In this document: positions 38,978 to 48,142 of the stretch, piece by piece
Numbering within the stretch: the first letter of the stretch is position 1
Layout of the letters: every line of letters begins with the position of its first letter
From: Rhodanobacter fulvus Jip2
GTDB taxonomy: Bacteria; Pseudomonadota; Gammaproteobacteria; Xanthomonadales; Rhodanobacteraceae
Assembly: GCF_000264315.1 (NCBI RefSeq)
Contig: NZ_AJXU01000001.1
Span: 54,558-118,557, forward strand
DNA: 64,000 nt
Direction: 5' to 3'
Translations under genes and position numbers: made by a program
Notes under the pieces: generated by a model
The model's database searches: none
What the model was told of the DNA's origin: nothing
What the model saw: the letters and a program-made list of their open reading frames with translations, nothing else

Positions 38978-40411
38978 TCAGCTGATGAGCGGGCCGGGCA
39001 CCGGCGCATGGAAATCGTGCGGCGCAAGATCCTGGGTCAGGCGGAACACGCCCTCGTGCACGTGCCGGGGCAGCACCACGTCCAGCACCGTGGTCTGGTG
39101 CGCGCCCAGCATGTTGAACAGGTCGTCGGCCGGCGCACTTTGCGCCAGCGCGTGGTGCACCAGCCCGGCGAGATCGGCCGGCTGCACGCTGGCTCCGTAC
39201 GGGCGATGGCTGGCCACCGCCGCGCGCAAGGTCTTGCGGCTGTTGCGTGGGTCGGCCACGCGACCATCCCCGGCCAGAAGGCTGTGGTTGAGGAACAGCG
39301 ATGTCGCGCGGGTTTTCGCATTGGTCTGGCGGTCGACCAGGAAGCCGTCGGGCATCAGGTCGGGGCTGGCCTGCGCGCCCGCGGTCAGCAGGAAACCGCC
39401 ATCGGGCAGCGGCTCGCCCGCCTCGTCGGACAGGCGCACGATCAGCAGGCTGCGCGGGTCGTGGATGTGCACGCGCGGGGCGAACGGGCCGGCCGGTTCC
39501 AGTTCCACCTTGTCCGCATCGCGCGCGTCGTTCTCCTGGTCGAACGTCGTGCACAGCGCGGCATACGCCGCGGCGCTGCGCACCTGCAGACAGCGCAGGA
39601 TGGCGTCCACGGTGGCGGGGGCGGCGCTGGCCATGATGCCGTGGGCGTCGCCGGAATGCGATGCGCCGGCAATCAGCTTGAACGCGCAACGGGGGCCGCG
39701 TTGCAGGTTCAGCGCCAGGGTGTCCAGCGTGGCGGCCTTGCCGTCGGACACCAGCACCGCGTGGCGCGCGTTGAGGTTGGCCGCGGCGATGCGCACCACG
39801 CCATCGGAGCCGTCCTCGCCGGTGTAGCTGTTCAAGTGATCGTAGAACGCGCGGTCGGGCCGGTCGCCGGTCAGCACGAACAGGTACTGGCCGGCGCTGG
39901 TGGGGTCGGCGCCATGGATGTAGTCGAGGTTCAACGACAGCGAAGCGTCGCTGCCCAGCGCCAGCCAGTCCAGGATGCGCTGGCCCGGTTCCACCCCGTT
40001 CCACCACGACTTCAGCTTGCCCAGCGTGCCTTTTCCCAACTGCGCCAGGGCAGAGCCGTAGTTGGCCGGCGCCAGCATCACCAGGTGGCTCAGCTTGATG
40101 GTGCTGTGGCTGCCGGGCTTGTCGCGCTGCGCCCGCAGCCATTCGCGCAGCACCGGACCGCCGGTGGAGTGGGTGATGCAGGCGATGCTGGCATCGCGCA
40201 GATGCAGGTCGCGCAGCGCGTGATCGAACGCGCGCACCAGGTCGGCCATGGTCACGGCGTCGTCGAAACTCACGTATTCCGACAGCCAGACATCGGCCAG
40301 GGTCAACGGCATCCCGGCCGCGGCGGCCTGCTGCTGCAACTGCCGCGGCAGTTGCCCGTAGGTCGAGGTGTTGGTGACGCTCCAGCCGTGGACGAACACA
40401 AGCGTGGTCAT
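38978..40411 (-). CDS. Lipase-like alpha/beta hydrolase
   Basis: A 477-aa protein without a signal peptide. The N-terminal half is an alpha/beta hydrolase: TTLVFVHGWSVTNTSTYG (oxyanion region), nucleophile Ser in ITHSTGGPVLREWL (about 81) and LAPANYGSALAQ, as in triacylglycerol-lipase-type folds; His is probably in AGASHSGDAHG. The C-terminal half (about 300-477) is of mixed beta type (RVHIHDPRSLLIVRLSDEAG, HEGVFRLTQDLAPHDF) and not recognised. ATG 40411 has CGGAG eight bases upstream. It lies 105 bases upstream of the fusion gene and may be co-transcribed with it. Possible phospholipid or ester substrate; a toxin-type lipase role cannot be excluded. Confidence 0.8.
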   Translation of the reverse strand: MTTLVFVHGWSVTNTSTYGQLPRQLQQQAAAAGMPLTLADVWLSEYVSFDDAVTMADLVRAFDHALRDLHLRDASIACITHSTGGPVLREWLRAQRDKPGSHSTIKLSHLVMLAPANYGSALAQLGKGTLGKLKSWWNGVEPGQRILDWLALGSDASLSLNLDYIHGADPTSAGQYLFVLTGDRPDRAFYDHLNSYTGEDGSDGVVRIAAANLNARHAVLVSDGKAATLDTLALNLQRGPRCAFKLIAGASHSGDAHGIMASAAPATVDAILRCLQVRSAAAYAALCTTFDQENDARDADKVELEPAGPFAPRVHIHDPRSLLIVRLSDEAGEPLPDGGFLLTAGAQASPDLMPDGFLVDRQTNAKTRATSLFLNHSLLAGDGRVADPRNSRKTLRAAVASHRPYGASVQPADLAGLVHHALAQSAPADDLFNMLGAHQTTVLDVVLPRHVHEGVFRLTQDLAPHDFHAPVPGPLIS

Positions 40412-40481
40412 GGCACCGCTCCGCGAGGAGATGCTGGCGATGATGGCGCAATGCGGGGCGCGGCGAAATGGTGGGGCGACT

Positions 40482-40557
40482 GTGGGAGCGACTTCAGTCG
40501 CGATGCTTCTGCTCTGGAGCCCACAGCAAGGAGCATCGCGACTGAAGTCGCTCCCAC
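40482..40557. repeat. Paired REP element (perfect 25-base inverted repeat)
   Basis: GTGGGAGCGACTTCAGTCGC plus GATGC at 40482-40506 is repeated exactly in inverse at 40533-40557 with a 26-base spacer. Each arm also folds on itself (GCGACT-TC-AGTCGC). It lies between the lipase-like gene and the aldehyde dehydrogenase gene, nine bases from the latter's stop. Confidence 0.9.
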
Positions 40558-40565
40558 CGAATCGG

Positions 40566-41996
40566 TCAGCTCTCCCGCATCACCATCAGCCGGATCTCGG
40601 TCATGTCCTCGATCGCATAACGGATGCCTTCGCGGCCAAAGCCGGACAGCTTGCCGCCGCCGTAGGGCATGCTGTCCACGCGGAAGCTGGGGATGTCGTT
40701 GACGATCACGCCGCCCTGGTCCAGCTCGTTCCAGGCGCGCATGGCGTGGTCCAGGCTGTCGGTGAAGATGCCGGCCTGCAGGCCGTAATCCGAATCGTTG
40801 ACCATCGCGATGGCCTCGTCGAACGTGCTGTAGCGCTGCAGCAGGGCGAACGGGCCGAACGCTTCCATGCGGTTGGCTTTCGCGTCGGCGGGCACGTTTT
40901 CCATCAGCGTGGCCTGCAGCATGTTGCCCTCGCGCTTGCCGCCGCAAAGCAGCTTGCCGCCGGCCTCGCGCGCTTCGTCGATCCAGCCGTGCAGGCGCTT
41001 GGCGGCCGCTTCGTCGATCATCGGGCCGAGGAAGGTGTCGGGCTTTTTCGGGTCGCCGCTTTTCAGTTTTTTCGTGGCCGCTACCAGCCGCTTCTTCAGG
41101 GCGTCGTAGATGTCGTCGTGGGCATAGATGCGCTGCACACCGATGCAGCTCTGGCCGGATTGGTAGAACGCGCCGAAGATCAGCCGTTCGACCACGTGCT
41201 TCAGCTTCGAGCCCTGGTCCGCGTCGACGATGCAGGCGGCGTTGCCGCCCAGTTCCAGCACCACTTTCTTGCGGCCGGCGCGCGCCTTCAGATCCCAGCC
41301 GATCTGGCTGCCGGTGAACGAGAGCAGCTTGAAGCGCTCGTCCTCGACCAGTGGCGACGCATGCTCGCCATCGATGGGCAGGATGGAAAACGCACCTTTG
41401 GGCAGATCCGTCTCTGCCAGGATCTCGCCGATGATCAGCGCGCCGATAGGGGTTTTCTCCGCCGGTTTCAGCACGAACGGGCAGCCGGCCGCAATGGCGG
41501 GGGCGACCTTGTGCGCCACCAGGTTCAGCGGGAAATTGAACGGCGTGATGAACGACACCGGCCCCAGCGGCACGCGCTTGGTATAGCCGTGATAGCCGTC
41601 CAGACGGCTGGCCAATTCCAGGTTCAGCGTCTCGCCGTTGATGCGCACGGCTTCCTCGGCGGCGATCTGAAACGTCTCGATCAGCCGCGTCACCTCGCCG
41701 GCGGAATCACGGATCGGCTTGCCCGCCTCGATGCACAGGGCCTCGGCCAGCTCGTCGCGGCGCTCGCTGAAGCGCTGCACGCAATGGCGCAGTACCGCCT
41801 GCCGCGCCCAGGGTTTGAAGTTGCGCATCGGCGTGGTGGCTTTCACCGCGGCGGCAATGGCCTTTTCGACCGTCTTCGCATCCGGCACCGCCACCCGCGT
41901 GGCGATCCTGCCGCTGTACTTGTCGCGCACGGCGAGATCGGTGTTCGGCTGCTGCGGCTGGTTGGCGAGGTAGTAGGGGTAGCTTTTCTTCAACAT
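40566..41996 (-). CDS. NAD(P)-dependent aldehyde dehydrogenase
   Basis: A 476-aa ALDH. Visible: the cofactor segment ITPFNFPLNLVAHKVAPAIA and VLKPAEKTP, the Rossmann region FTGSQIGWDLK, catalytic Glu in VVLELGGNAACIV (about 248) and catalytic Cys in YQSGQSCIGVQRIY (about 284), and the C-terminal EAFGPFALLQRYS. It is closest in pattern to GapN-like/phosphonoacetaldehyde-type ALDHs with short N-termini; the substrate cannot be fixed. Start ATG 41996 with GGGA upstream (MLKKSYPYYLANQPQQPNTD). Single gene. Confidence 0.93.
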   Translation of the reverse strand: MLKKSYPYYLANQPQQPNTDLAVRDKYSGRIATRVAVPDAKTVEKAIAAAVKATTPMRNFKPWARQAVLRHCVQRFSERRDELAEALCIEAGKPIRDSAGEVTRLIETFQIAAEEAVRINGETLNLELASRLDGYHGYTKRVPLGPVSFITPFNFPLNLVAHKVAPAIAAGCPFVLKPAEKTPIGALIIGEILAETDLPKGAFSILPIDGEHASPLVEDERFKLLSFTGSQIGWDLKARAGRKKVVLELGGNAACIVDADQGSKLKHVVERLIFGAFYQSGQSCIGVQRIYAHDDIYDALKKRLVAATKKLKSGDPKKPDTFLGPMIDEAAAKRLHGWIDEAREAGGKLLCGGKREGNMLQATLMENVPADAKANRMEAFGPFALLQRYSTFDEAIAMVNDSDYGLQAGIFTDSLDHAMRAWNELDQGGVIVNDIPSFRVDSMPYGGGKLSGFGREGIRYAIEDMTEIRLMVMRES

Positions 41997-42151
41997 GGTC
42001 GTTCCCGATTTGGCACCCTCTGAGGGTGGGCGCTGAACCGTTGAAACGATGTGAGACCTCGTTTGCGTGGCAGCTTGTATGGCGCTCGATGCCAATACCT
42101 ATAGGCCCATTCCTCCTCGGCTAGACTTGGCGCGAAGAGGAAGGGGGAGAT

Positions 42152-42676
42152 ATGAACGTCATACGTTGCCTTTTGGTTCTTGGTGGTTGCGTGCTTGGAC
42201 AAAACATATACGCACAAGCGGCCGAACGAACAAACTTGCAAGCGAAAGGTGTTCTATACCGCTGCACGACACCCACTGGTGGCATTAAATTTACGAACGA
42301 ACCCAACATGGGATGCGTAGTGATCAGCTTTTACCAGATACCTCAATGGCGACGGCTAGGCGGAGGCGGCAATGGACACGATGCGTGGCAGCTTTCCATA
42401 GACGGTGGTTGGAAGGAGGAAGGCAAGGGGACGCAGGGGTGGGTGATGTGGAATTTCGCTAACTCACGTACCCGTAAGCTTTCCGGCGACCGGTACAAGG
42501 TAATAATTGAGCATGTGTCGGCTGACTGCCATAAAGCGCTTATCACCACTGACAAACGTGCTTTCTATGCTCAGAAGGCGACCGATAAGCCTCTTGCATC
42601 ACACGAAATGGTTGAACGCGAGGAAGTTATTCCGGGTACCCCTGGCGCATTGGTGCTGAGGGAGTTTTGCTCATGA
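42152..42676 (+). CDS. Exported protein of unknown function
   Basis: A 174-aa protein with a signal peptide (MNVIRCLLVLGGCVLGQNIY, cleavage after AQAA). The mature start, VLYRCTTPTGGIKFTNEPN, resembles the DUF4124-type 'YRCxxxxGxxxFTNxP' opening. The C-terminal half (MWNFANSRTRKLSGDRYKVI, then EHVSADCHKALITTDKRAFY) resembles surface-adhesin protein E-like domains. GC is clearly lower than in neighbours. GGGGGAG precedes the ATG. Its stop overlaps the start of the next gene (ATGA), so both are one unit. Function unknown. Confidence 0.72.
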   Translation: MNVIRCLLVLGGCVLGQNIYAQAAERTNLQAKGVLYRCTTPTGGIKFTNEPNMGCVVISFYQIPQWRRLGGGGNGHDAWQLSIDGGWKEEGKGTQGWVMWNFANSRTRKLSGDRYKVIIEHVSADCHKALITTDKRAFYAQKATDKPLASHEMVEREEVIPGTPGALVLREFCS

Positions 42677-42966
42677 ACTTCATGTGGTCAAAGGTGCTAT
42701 GTGCCTCGCTCTCGATGATTGCAGCCGTTATGGCCTGTCGCTCTGCCAGACTGGCGCTCAATGCGAGCAGCGTTGTTACAGCACCAATTTGGGGTATGAA
42801 TTCTTTAGACGAGCCGGTGGATTCTATCTCCAGCCTTTCGGGCTGGAACGTTGGTTTACTTGAGGCTTCCCGCCGAGCTAGCGAATTGAATGGACGTGCT
42901 GCGCGGTGGGCACTTTGGTCCGCATTTGTTGGCACGGCTGCGGCGCTTTGCGGTGTTTTCATATGA
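42673..42966 (+). CDS. Small two-helix membrane protein
   Basis: A 97-aa protein. The ATG at 42673 overlaps the upstream stop and has GGGAG eight bases before it. Two hydrophobic segments (about 8-25 and 80-97) flank a soluble middle of about 50 residues (LDEPVDSISSLSGWNVGLLE, then ASRRASELNGRAARW). It has no recognised family. It is likely translated with, and functionally tied to, the exported protein before it. Lower GC than flanking core genes suggests transfer. Confidence 0.65.
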   Translation: MNFMWSKVLCASLSMIAAVMACRSARLALNASSVVTAPIWGMNSLDEPVDSISSLSGWNVGLLEASRRASELNGRAARWALWSAFVGTAAALCGVFI

Positions 42967-43065
42967 CGCAAGAGCGATCGCGCTGCTGCCAAAACTTGGA
43001 GTATCCAAGGCGCGCACTATGAGCTACCTCCCCTAATCTTTCGCGGAGATGGTGGGGTATGCATT

Positions 43066-44412
43066 TCAATCGTCGCTGACTTGCAACTGCAGCTCTCCGT
43101 CGGCGAGGCGTGCGCGTAGACGCGTATTTGCAGCGACATTCTGCACCGAGCGCAGCACCTTGCCGTCGGCGTCGAACACGATCGCGTAGCCGCGTTCCAG
43201 CGTGGCCAGCGGGCTTACGGCGTGCAGTGCACGGCCATCGTGGCGCAGTTGGGTCTGGCGCCGTTGCAAGAGTTGGGTGATGGCGCGGCGCAGGCGCTGG
43301 TCCTGCTCGGCCAGGCGGCGCTGCAGCAGGGGCAGCTGGTTGCGTGGGTGGCGCGCCAGCAGGCGTGCGTGCAGGCGTTCCAGTCGGGTGCGGCGGCGCT
43401 GGTCCTGTTCGCGCAGCGCGGTGGTCAGGCGGCGTCGCAGGTGTACCAGCCGCTCGCGGTCGCGTTGCAGCCGGGCTTGCGGCCGTTGTGCCTGCAGGCG
43501 TGCCAGCAGGTGATCGATGCGTTGCGATTGCGCCTGCAACCGGCCCAGTTGCACCGTCAGCAGGCGTTGCTGCAACTGGCGCAGGTGACGGCCGATCGCT
43601 ACCGCATCAGGCACCAGCAGTTCCGCCGCGGCCGAGGGCGTGGGCGCGCGCAGGTCGGCCACGAAGTCGGCGATGCTGAAATCGATTTCGTGGCCCACGG
43701 CCGAAATGACCGGAACCGCGCTGGCATGGATGGCCCGCGCCACGACCTCCTCGTTGAACGCCCACAGGTCTTCCAGCGAGCCGCCGCCGCGTGTCAGCAA
43801 CACCACGTCGTAGCGGGCGCAGGCCGAAGCCTTGCGCAGCATTGCCACGATCGCCGGCGGCGCTTCGCGACCCTGCACCGGCACGGGCAATATCTCGACA
43901 TGCGCCAGCGGCCAGCGCCGCGCCAGCACGCTCAATACGTCGCGTACCGCCGCACCGGTGGCCGAGGTGATCACGCCGATGCGCCGTGCGTAACGCGGCA
44001 ACGGGCGCTTGCGCGAGGGGTCGAACAGGCCTTCGGCGTTGAGCCGGGCCTTGAGTTGCTCGAACTCCCGCTGCAGCGCGCCTTCGCCCGATGGCTCCAT
44101 GTATTCGGCCACCAGCTGGAACTCGCCGCGCGGTTCGTACAGGCCGACCTTGGCACGCACCATCACCTGCATGCCATCCACCGGCCGGAAGCGCAGCGCG
44201 GAGGCCTTCATCTTGAACATCGCGCAGCGTACCTGCGCGCCGCTGTCCTTGAGTGTGAAGTACACATGGCCGGAGGCGGGACGGGCCACGTTGGAAAGCT
44301 CGCCTTCGATCCACACCTGCGGCAGCGCGTCGCCCAGCAGGTCGCGCACCAGCCGGTTGAGCGAACTGGGCGTCAGGACATGACGGGGCGTGCTGTCGTC
44401 GAGGGCGGGCAT
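43066..44412 (-). CDS. xseA: Exodeoxyribonuclease VII large subunit
   Basis: A 448-aa protein, the family's usual length. The N-terminal OB-fold reads VWIEGELSNVARPASGHVYF and TLKDSGAQVRCAMFK (residues 33-68). The catalytic core contains RIGVITSATGAAVRDVLSVL (about 145-164), LTRGGGSLEDLWAFN and VISAVGHEIDFSIADFVADL, all family signatures. A long Arg/Gln-rich coiled coil (about 280-400) and a short C-terminal segment (TLERGYAIVFDADGKVL) follow. With XseB, not in the window, it degrades single-stranded DNA to oligonucleotides in repair. Confidence 0.97.
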   Translation of the reverse strand: MPALDDSTPRHVLTPSSLNRLVRDLLGDALPQVWIEGELSNVARPASGHVYFTLKDSGAQVRCAMFKMKASALRFRPVDGMQVMVRAKVGLYEPRGEFQLVAEYMEPSGEGALQREFEQLKARLNAEGLFDPSRKRPLPRYARRIGVITSATGAAVRDVLSVLARRWPLAHVEILPVPVQGREAPPAIVAMLRKASACARYDVVLLTRGGGSLEDLWAFNEEVVARAIHASAVPVISAVGHEIDFSIADFVADLRAPTPSAAAELLVPDAVAIGRHLRQLQQRLLTVQLGRLQAQSQRIDHLLARLQAQRPQARLQRDRERLVHLRRRLTTALREQDQRRRTRLERLHARLLARHPRNQLPLLQRRLAEQDQRLRRAITQLLQRRQTQLRHDGRALHAVSPLATLERGYAIVFDADGKVLRSVQNVAANTRLRARLADGELQLQVSDD

Positions 44413-44512
44413 GGGACGGCGAGCCTAGCACGCGCCGTCGGATCTAGTCCTGTAGAAACATCCGCTTGGCGCAGCTTGCTGAGAGATTGCTTTGCACAAG
44501 CCGCATCCTGCC

Positions 44513-45970
44513 TCAACTGCTCTTGGCTGGCGCCGGGCGGCGTCGACCGCGATACACGCGCCAGGCCGCGATGCCCAGGTTCAATGCAAACCAGGCGGCC
44601 AGCACGCCGAGCGGCCAGCCGACCCAGGCGGGCCACAGCAACGACACCACGGCCAGCAAGGTCAGCCCGGCGGTGCCGGCAAACAGCGGGCCGCTGGGGG
44701 TGTCGCCCAGCACGCGGCGATTGCTCAGCACGGCGCCCACGGTGTTGGCGATGCGCAACGCGCCCACCGCGGCACGGCTGGAACTGCCACCGGCATGGCG
44801 CACCCGGCGCGGTCGGTCCTGGCTGCTGCGCACCCGCTCGCTGCCAGGATGGCGGCGATGCGGCGCCAGCACAATCTCGGTGGCGCTCTCCAGGTCGCGC
44901 TCGTACTGCGCGGCCAGCTGGCCGGCAAAGCCGGCGTCCTCCACCGAGACGTCGATTTCGCGGTTGCTCAGCCAGCTGGCGATATTGAGATTGGACGAGC
45001 CCACCCGCGCCCATTGGCCGTCGGCCACCGCCGTCTTGGCGTGCAGCATCGAGCCATTCCACTCGAACACGCGGATGCCCGCCTTCAGCAACGGCCGGTA
45101 GCCCGAACGCGACATGCTGGCCACGACGGGAATATCGCTGTTGCCCGGCACCAGCAGGCGCACGTCCACGCCATCGCGCGAAGCGGCCACCAGCGCCTGC
45201 ACGTAAGGCGCCAGGCCCACGAAATACGCGTCGGTAAGCCACAGGGTCTTGCGCGCCATCGAGGCGATCAGCTGGTCGAGCCGGTACATGCCTGCCGTGG
45301 CCGGCTGGGTGGCGATCACCCGCAGCGCGACCGAGCCGGCCGCTTCGGTCGGCTCGGGCAGCGGCGCAAACGACGCCAGCGGCGTGCCGATACTGCTCCA
45401 GCTTTGCGCGAAGGCCGCTTCCAGCTCCATCACCGCCGGCCCGAGCAGTGCTACGCCGGTGTCGCGCCACGGCGGCACCTCGTGCGCGGGATCGCCCAGC
45501 CACTTCGCGCTGATGCACACGCCAGAGAGAAAACCCTGCACGCCATCGACCACCAGTACCTTGCGATGATCGCGGCTGAGCCAGCCGAACGACTGCCCTA
45601 GTTGCGGTGGGTTGAACACCCGCACTTCGCCGCCGGCCGCGCGCAACGGTGCCCAGAAGCGGCTGCGCGACTGTCCCAGGCAGCCCATCCAGTCCACCAC
45701 CACGTTCACCAGCACGCCGGCCTGCGCCCGCTCGACCAGGGCATCGCGGAAGGCGCGGCCCACGTCGTCGTCGCGGACGATGTAGTTCTCCAGCAGCACG
45801 CGCTGCCGCGCGCCGCGGATTGCCGCCAGCCAGGCCTCGTAGTGGGCGGCGGCATCGATCAGCAACTCCACCGCGTTGCCATTGAGCAGCGGCGCACCGG
45901 CGGCGCGACTCAGCGCCTGTTCGGCCAGCAAGCGGCTCGGCGTGGTGGGAATGAGCGGTAGCGAAGACAT
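44513..45970 (-). CDS. Cardiolipin synthase-like phospholipase D family protein
   Basis: A 485-aa PLD-superfamily protein with two HKD motifs: SRDHRKVLVVDG (about 128-139) and MLHAKTAVADGQWARVGSSN (about 304-323, with the Ser/Asn after it). The N-terminus has no TM; two hydrophobic segments lie near the C-terminus (about 430-470), so it may be anchored from that end. It probably makes cardiolipin or a related phospholipid by phosphatidyl transfer. Start ATG 45970 is chosen because the frame upstream is not protein-like. Divergent from the acetyl-CoA hydrolase gene with 59 bases between them. Confidence 0.88.
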   Translation of the reverse strand: MSSLPLIPTTPSRLLAEQALSRAAGAPLLNGNAVELLIDAAAHYEAWLAAIRGARQRVLLENYIVRDDDVGRAFRDALVERAQAGVLVNVVVDWMGCLGQSRSRFWAPLRAAGGEVRVFNPPQLGQSFGWLSRDHRKVLVVDGVQGFLSGVCISAKWLGDPAHEVPPWRDTGVALLGPAVMELEAAFAQSWSSIGTPLASFAPLPEPTEAAGSVALRVIATQPATAGMYRLDQLIASMARKTLWLTDAYFVGLAPYVQALVAASRDGVDVRLLVPGNSDIPVVASMSRSGYRPLLKAGIRVFEWNGSMLHAKTAVADGQWARVGSSNLNIASWLSNREIDVSVEDAGFAGQLAAQYERDLESATEIVLAPHRRHPGSERVRSSQDRPRRVRHAGGSSSRAAVGALRIANTVGAVLSNRRVLGDTPSGPLFAGTAGLTLLAVVSLLWPAWVGWPLGVLAAWFALNLGIAAWRVYRGRRRPAPAKSS

Positions 45971-46029
45971 GGCCCGAGTGTAAGCGAAGCCTTGTTGACG
46001 TAGCGCCATCGCCGCGCGGCGCTTCTGGC

Positions 46030-47985
46030 ATGATCGCAAACATGCCGATCCGTCGCCTTTACGCCGATACCGCCACCTGCGCGCAGCAGGTCGCCGATGC
46101 GCTTGGCCCGGACCTGCGCGTGGCCGCGCCGCTGGGTCTGGGCAAGCCGCATGGCCTGCTCAACGCGCTGTACGCGTTGACCGCCGCGGACACCACGCGC
46201 TCATTGCGTTTGTACACCGCACTGTCGCTGACGCGTCCGCGGCCCAAGCCGGGGCTGGAGGCGCGTTTCCTCGAACCTTTCCTGCGGCGGCATTTCGGTA
46301 CCGATCAGATCGATCCGCAATACGCGATCGACCAGGCGCGCGACGCCTTGCCGCCCAACGTGGCCGTGCACGAGTTCTACCTGCAGTCGGGCGCGCTGCT
46401 GCATTCGGCCAGCGCCCAGCGCAGCTACATCAGCCAGAACTACACCCACGTGGCGCGCGACCTGGTGCTGCAGGAGATCAACCTGCTGGTGCAACTGGTG
46501 GCGCGGCGCGACGGCCCCGACGGCGTGCACTACAGCCTGTCCAGCAACCCCGACCTGACCCTGGATTTCCTGCGCCAGACGCAGGCCGCCGGCAAGCCGC
46601 GGCCGCTGTGCGTGGCGGTGGTGCATCCGGACCTGCCGTACATGAGCGGCGCGGCCGAAGTACCCGAAAGCTTCTTCGACATCGAGCTGCAACCGGAAAC
46701 CTCGCCGCCGCTGTTCGCGCTGCCGCGCCTGCCGCTGGACGTGGCCGAATACGCGCTGGGCCTGCACGCCAGCGCGCTGGTGAAAGATGGCGGCTGCCTG
46801 CAGATCGGCATCGGCGCGCTGTCCGATGCGCTGGTCAAGGCGCTGCTGCTGCGCCAGCAGTCCAACAGCGCGTGGCGTGGCGCGCTGGCGTCGCTGGACG
46901 CGGGCGGCAACACGCGCACGCTGGCCGGCTGGATGGGTGGCACGGCGCCGTTGGCTGCCGGCCTGTACGGCGCCAGCGAAATGGTGATGGACGGCTTCAT
47001 GCACCTGCAGCGCGGCGGCATTCTGAAGCGCCGCAGCTGGGACAACCTGGCGCTGGAACGCGCCTCCGTCGCGGGTCGCTTGAATCCGGGGACGCCGGGC
47101 GGCCACTACCTGCGCGGCGCGTTCTTCCTAGGCTCGCGCGAGCTGTATGCATGGTTGGGCGAGACCGAGGCGGCCGATCCGGACGCGATCGACATGTGCC
47201 CGGTGTCCCAGGTCAACCAGTTGTACGGCGACCATCAGACGCTGGCCGCCTTGCAGCGGCGCGGCGCGCGCTTCTTCAACACCTGCATGATGGCCACGCT
47301 GCTGGGCGCCGCGGTTTCCGACACGCTGGAGGAGGGCGCGGTGGTCAGCGGCGTGGGCGGCCAGTACAACTTCGTGGCGATGGCGCACGAGCTGGCCGAC
47401 GGACGCTCGGTGCTGCTGCTGCGCGCCACCCGCGCGGGCCGCAATGGCCTGGAAAGCAATATCCGCTGGAACTACGGCCAGACCACCATCCCGCGTCACC
47501 TGCGCGATATCTACGTCACCGAATACGGCGTGGCCGACCTGCGCGGCAAGAGCGACAGCGAGTGCGTGGAGGCGATGCTGTCGATCAGCGACGCCTGCTT
47601 CCTCGACGCCTTGTGCGCGGAGGCGAAGGCGCACGGCAAGCTGGCACCGGATTTCGTGATACCCGCCGCCTGGCGCCGCAACCGCCCCGATTGCCTGCGC
47701 CAATCGCTGGCGCCGCTGCAGCGCAAGGGCCTGCTGCCCACGTTCCCGTTCGGCAGCGATTTCGACGAGGTGGAGCAGCGGTTGTTGCCGGCGTTGAACT
47801 GGCTGAAAGGCTGCGCCATCAGCTGGCGCGGAAAGTGGCGGCTGGTGAAGGCCGTGGTCCGTCCCGGCGATGCGGTGGCGGGCGAAGCCGAGGCCCTGAA
47901 GCGGATGGGGTTGACGGCGCCGGTGACATGGAAGGATCGACTGCAGCAGCGGGTGTTGCTGGCAGCGCTGCGGAATACCCCGTAG
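46030..47985 (+). CDS. Acetyl-CoA hydrolase/transferase family protein
   Basis: A 651-aa class I CoA-transferase-like protein. Signatures: DGGCLQIGIGALSDALVKAL, SGVGGQYNFVAMAHELADG, the RNGLESNIRWNYGQTTIPRH segment and VTEYGVADLRGKSDSECVEA, typical of acetyl-CoA hydrolase/transferase C-terminal domains. It is longer than the usual 430-510 aa because of an N-terminal extension and an insert (about 300-400). It would move CoA between acyl groups or hydrolyse acyl-CoA. ATG 46030 is used; ATG 46042 (MPIRRLYADT) is also plausible. A REP element follows its stop. Confidence 0.88.
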   Translation: MIANMPIRRLYADTATCAQQVADALGPDLRVAAPLGLGKPHGLLNALYALTAADTTRSLRLYTALSLTRPRPKPGLEARFLEPFLRRHFGTDQIDPQYAIDQARDALPPNVAVHEFYLQSGALLHSASAQRSYISQNYTHVARDLVLQEINLLVQLVARRDGPDGVHYSLSSNPDLTLDFLRQTQAAGKPRPLCVAVVHPDLPYMSGAAEVPESFFDIELQPETSPPLFALPRLPLDVAEYALGLHASALVKDGGCLQIGIGALSDALVKALLLRQQSNSAWRGALASLDAGGNTRTLAGWMGGTAPLAAGLYGASEMVMDGFMHLQRGGILKRRSWDNLALERASVAGRLNPGTPGGHYLRGAFFLGSRELYAWLGETEAADPDAIDMCPVSQVNQLYGDHQTLAALQRRGARFFNTCMMATLLGAAVSDTLEEGAVVSGVGGQYNFVAMAHELADGRSVLLLRATRAGRNGLESNIRWNYGQTTIPRHLRDIYVTEYGVADLRGKSDSECVEAMLSISDACFLDALCAEAKAHGKLAPDFVIPAAWRRNRPDCLRQSLAPLQRKGLLPTFPFGSDFDEVEQRLLPALNWLKGCAISWRGKWRLVKAVVRPGDAVAGEAEALKRMGLTAPVTWKDRLQQRVLLAALRNTP

Positions 47986-47996
47986 ACACGACCACT

Positions 47997-48021
47997 GTGG
48001 GAGCGACTTCAGTCGCGATGC
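47997..48021. repeat. Single REP element
   Basis: This 25-base unit is identical to each arm of the pair at 40482-40557 (GTGGGAGCGACTTCAGTCGC plus GATGC), here as a lone copy 12 bases after the acetyl-CoA hydrolase/transferase stop and before the effector gene. Confidence 0.85.
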
Positions 48022-48142
48022 TCTTTGTTTGGGGGCGGAGCAGAAGCATCCTGACCGGCGGTTCCTACGCCGGCCGCGGCAAAGATTCGACCCTTCCGCG
48101 GCGCTCGACCCGGCGTGGCCACGGTGTTCAGGACTACGAATC

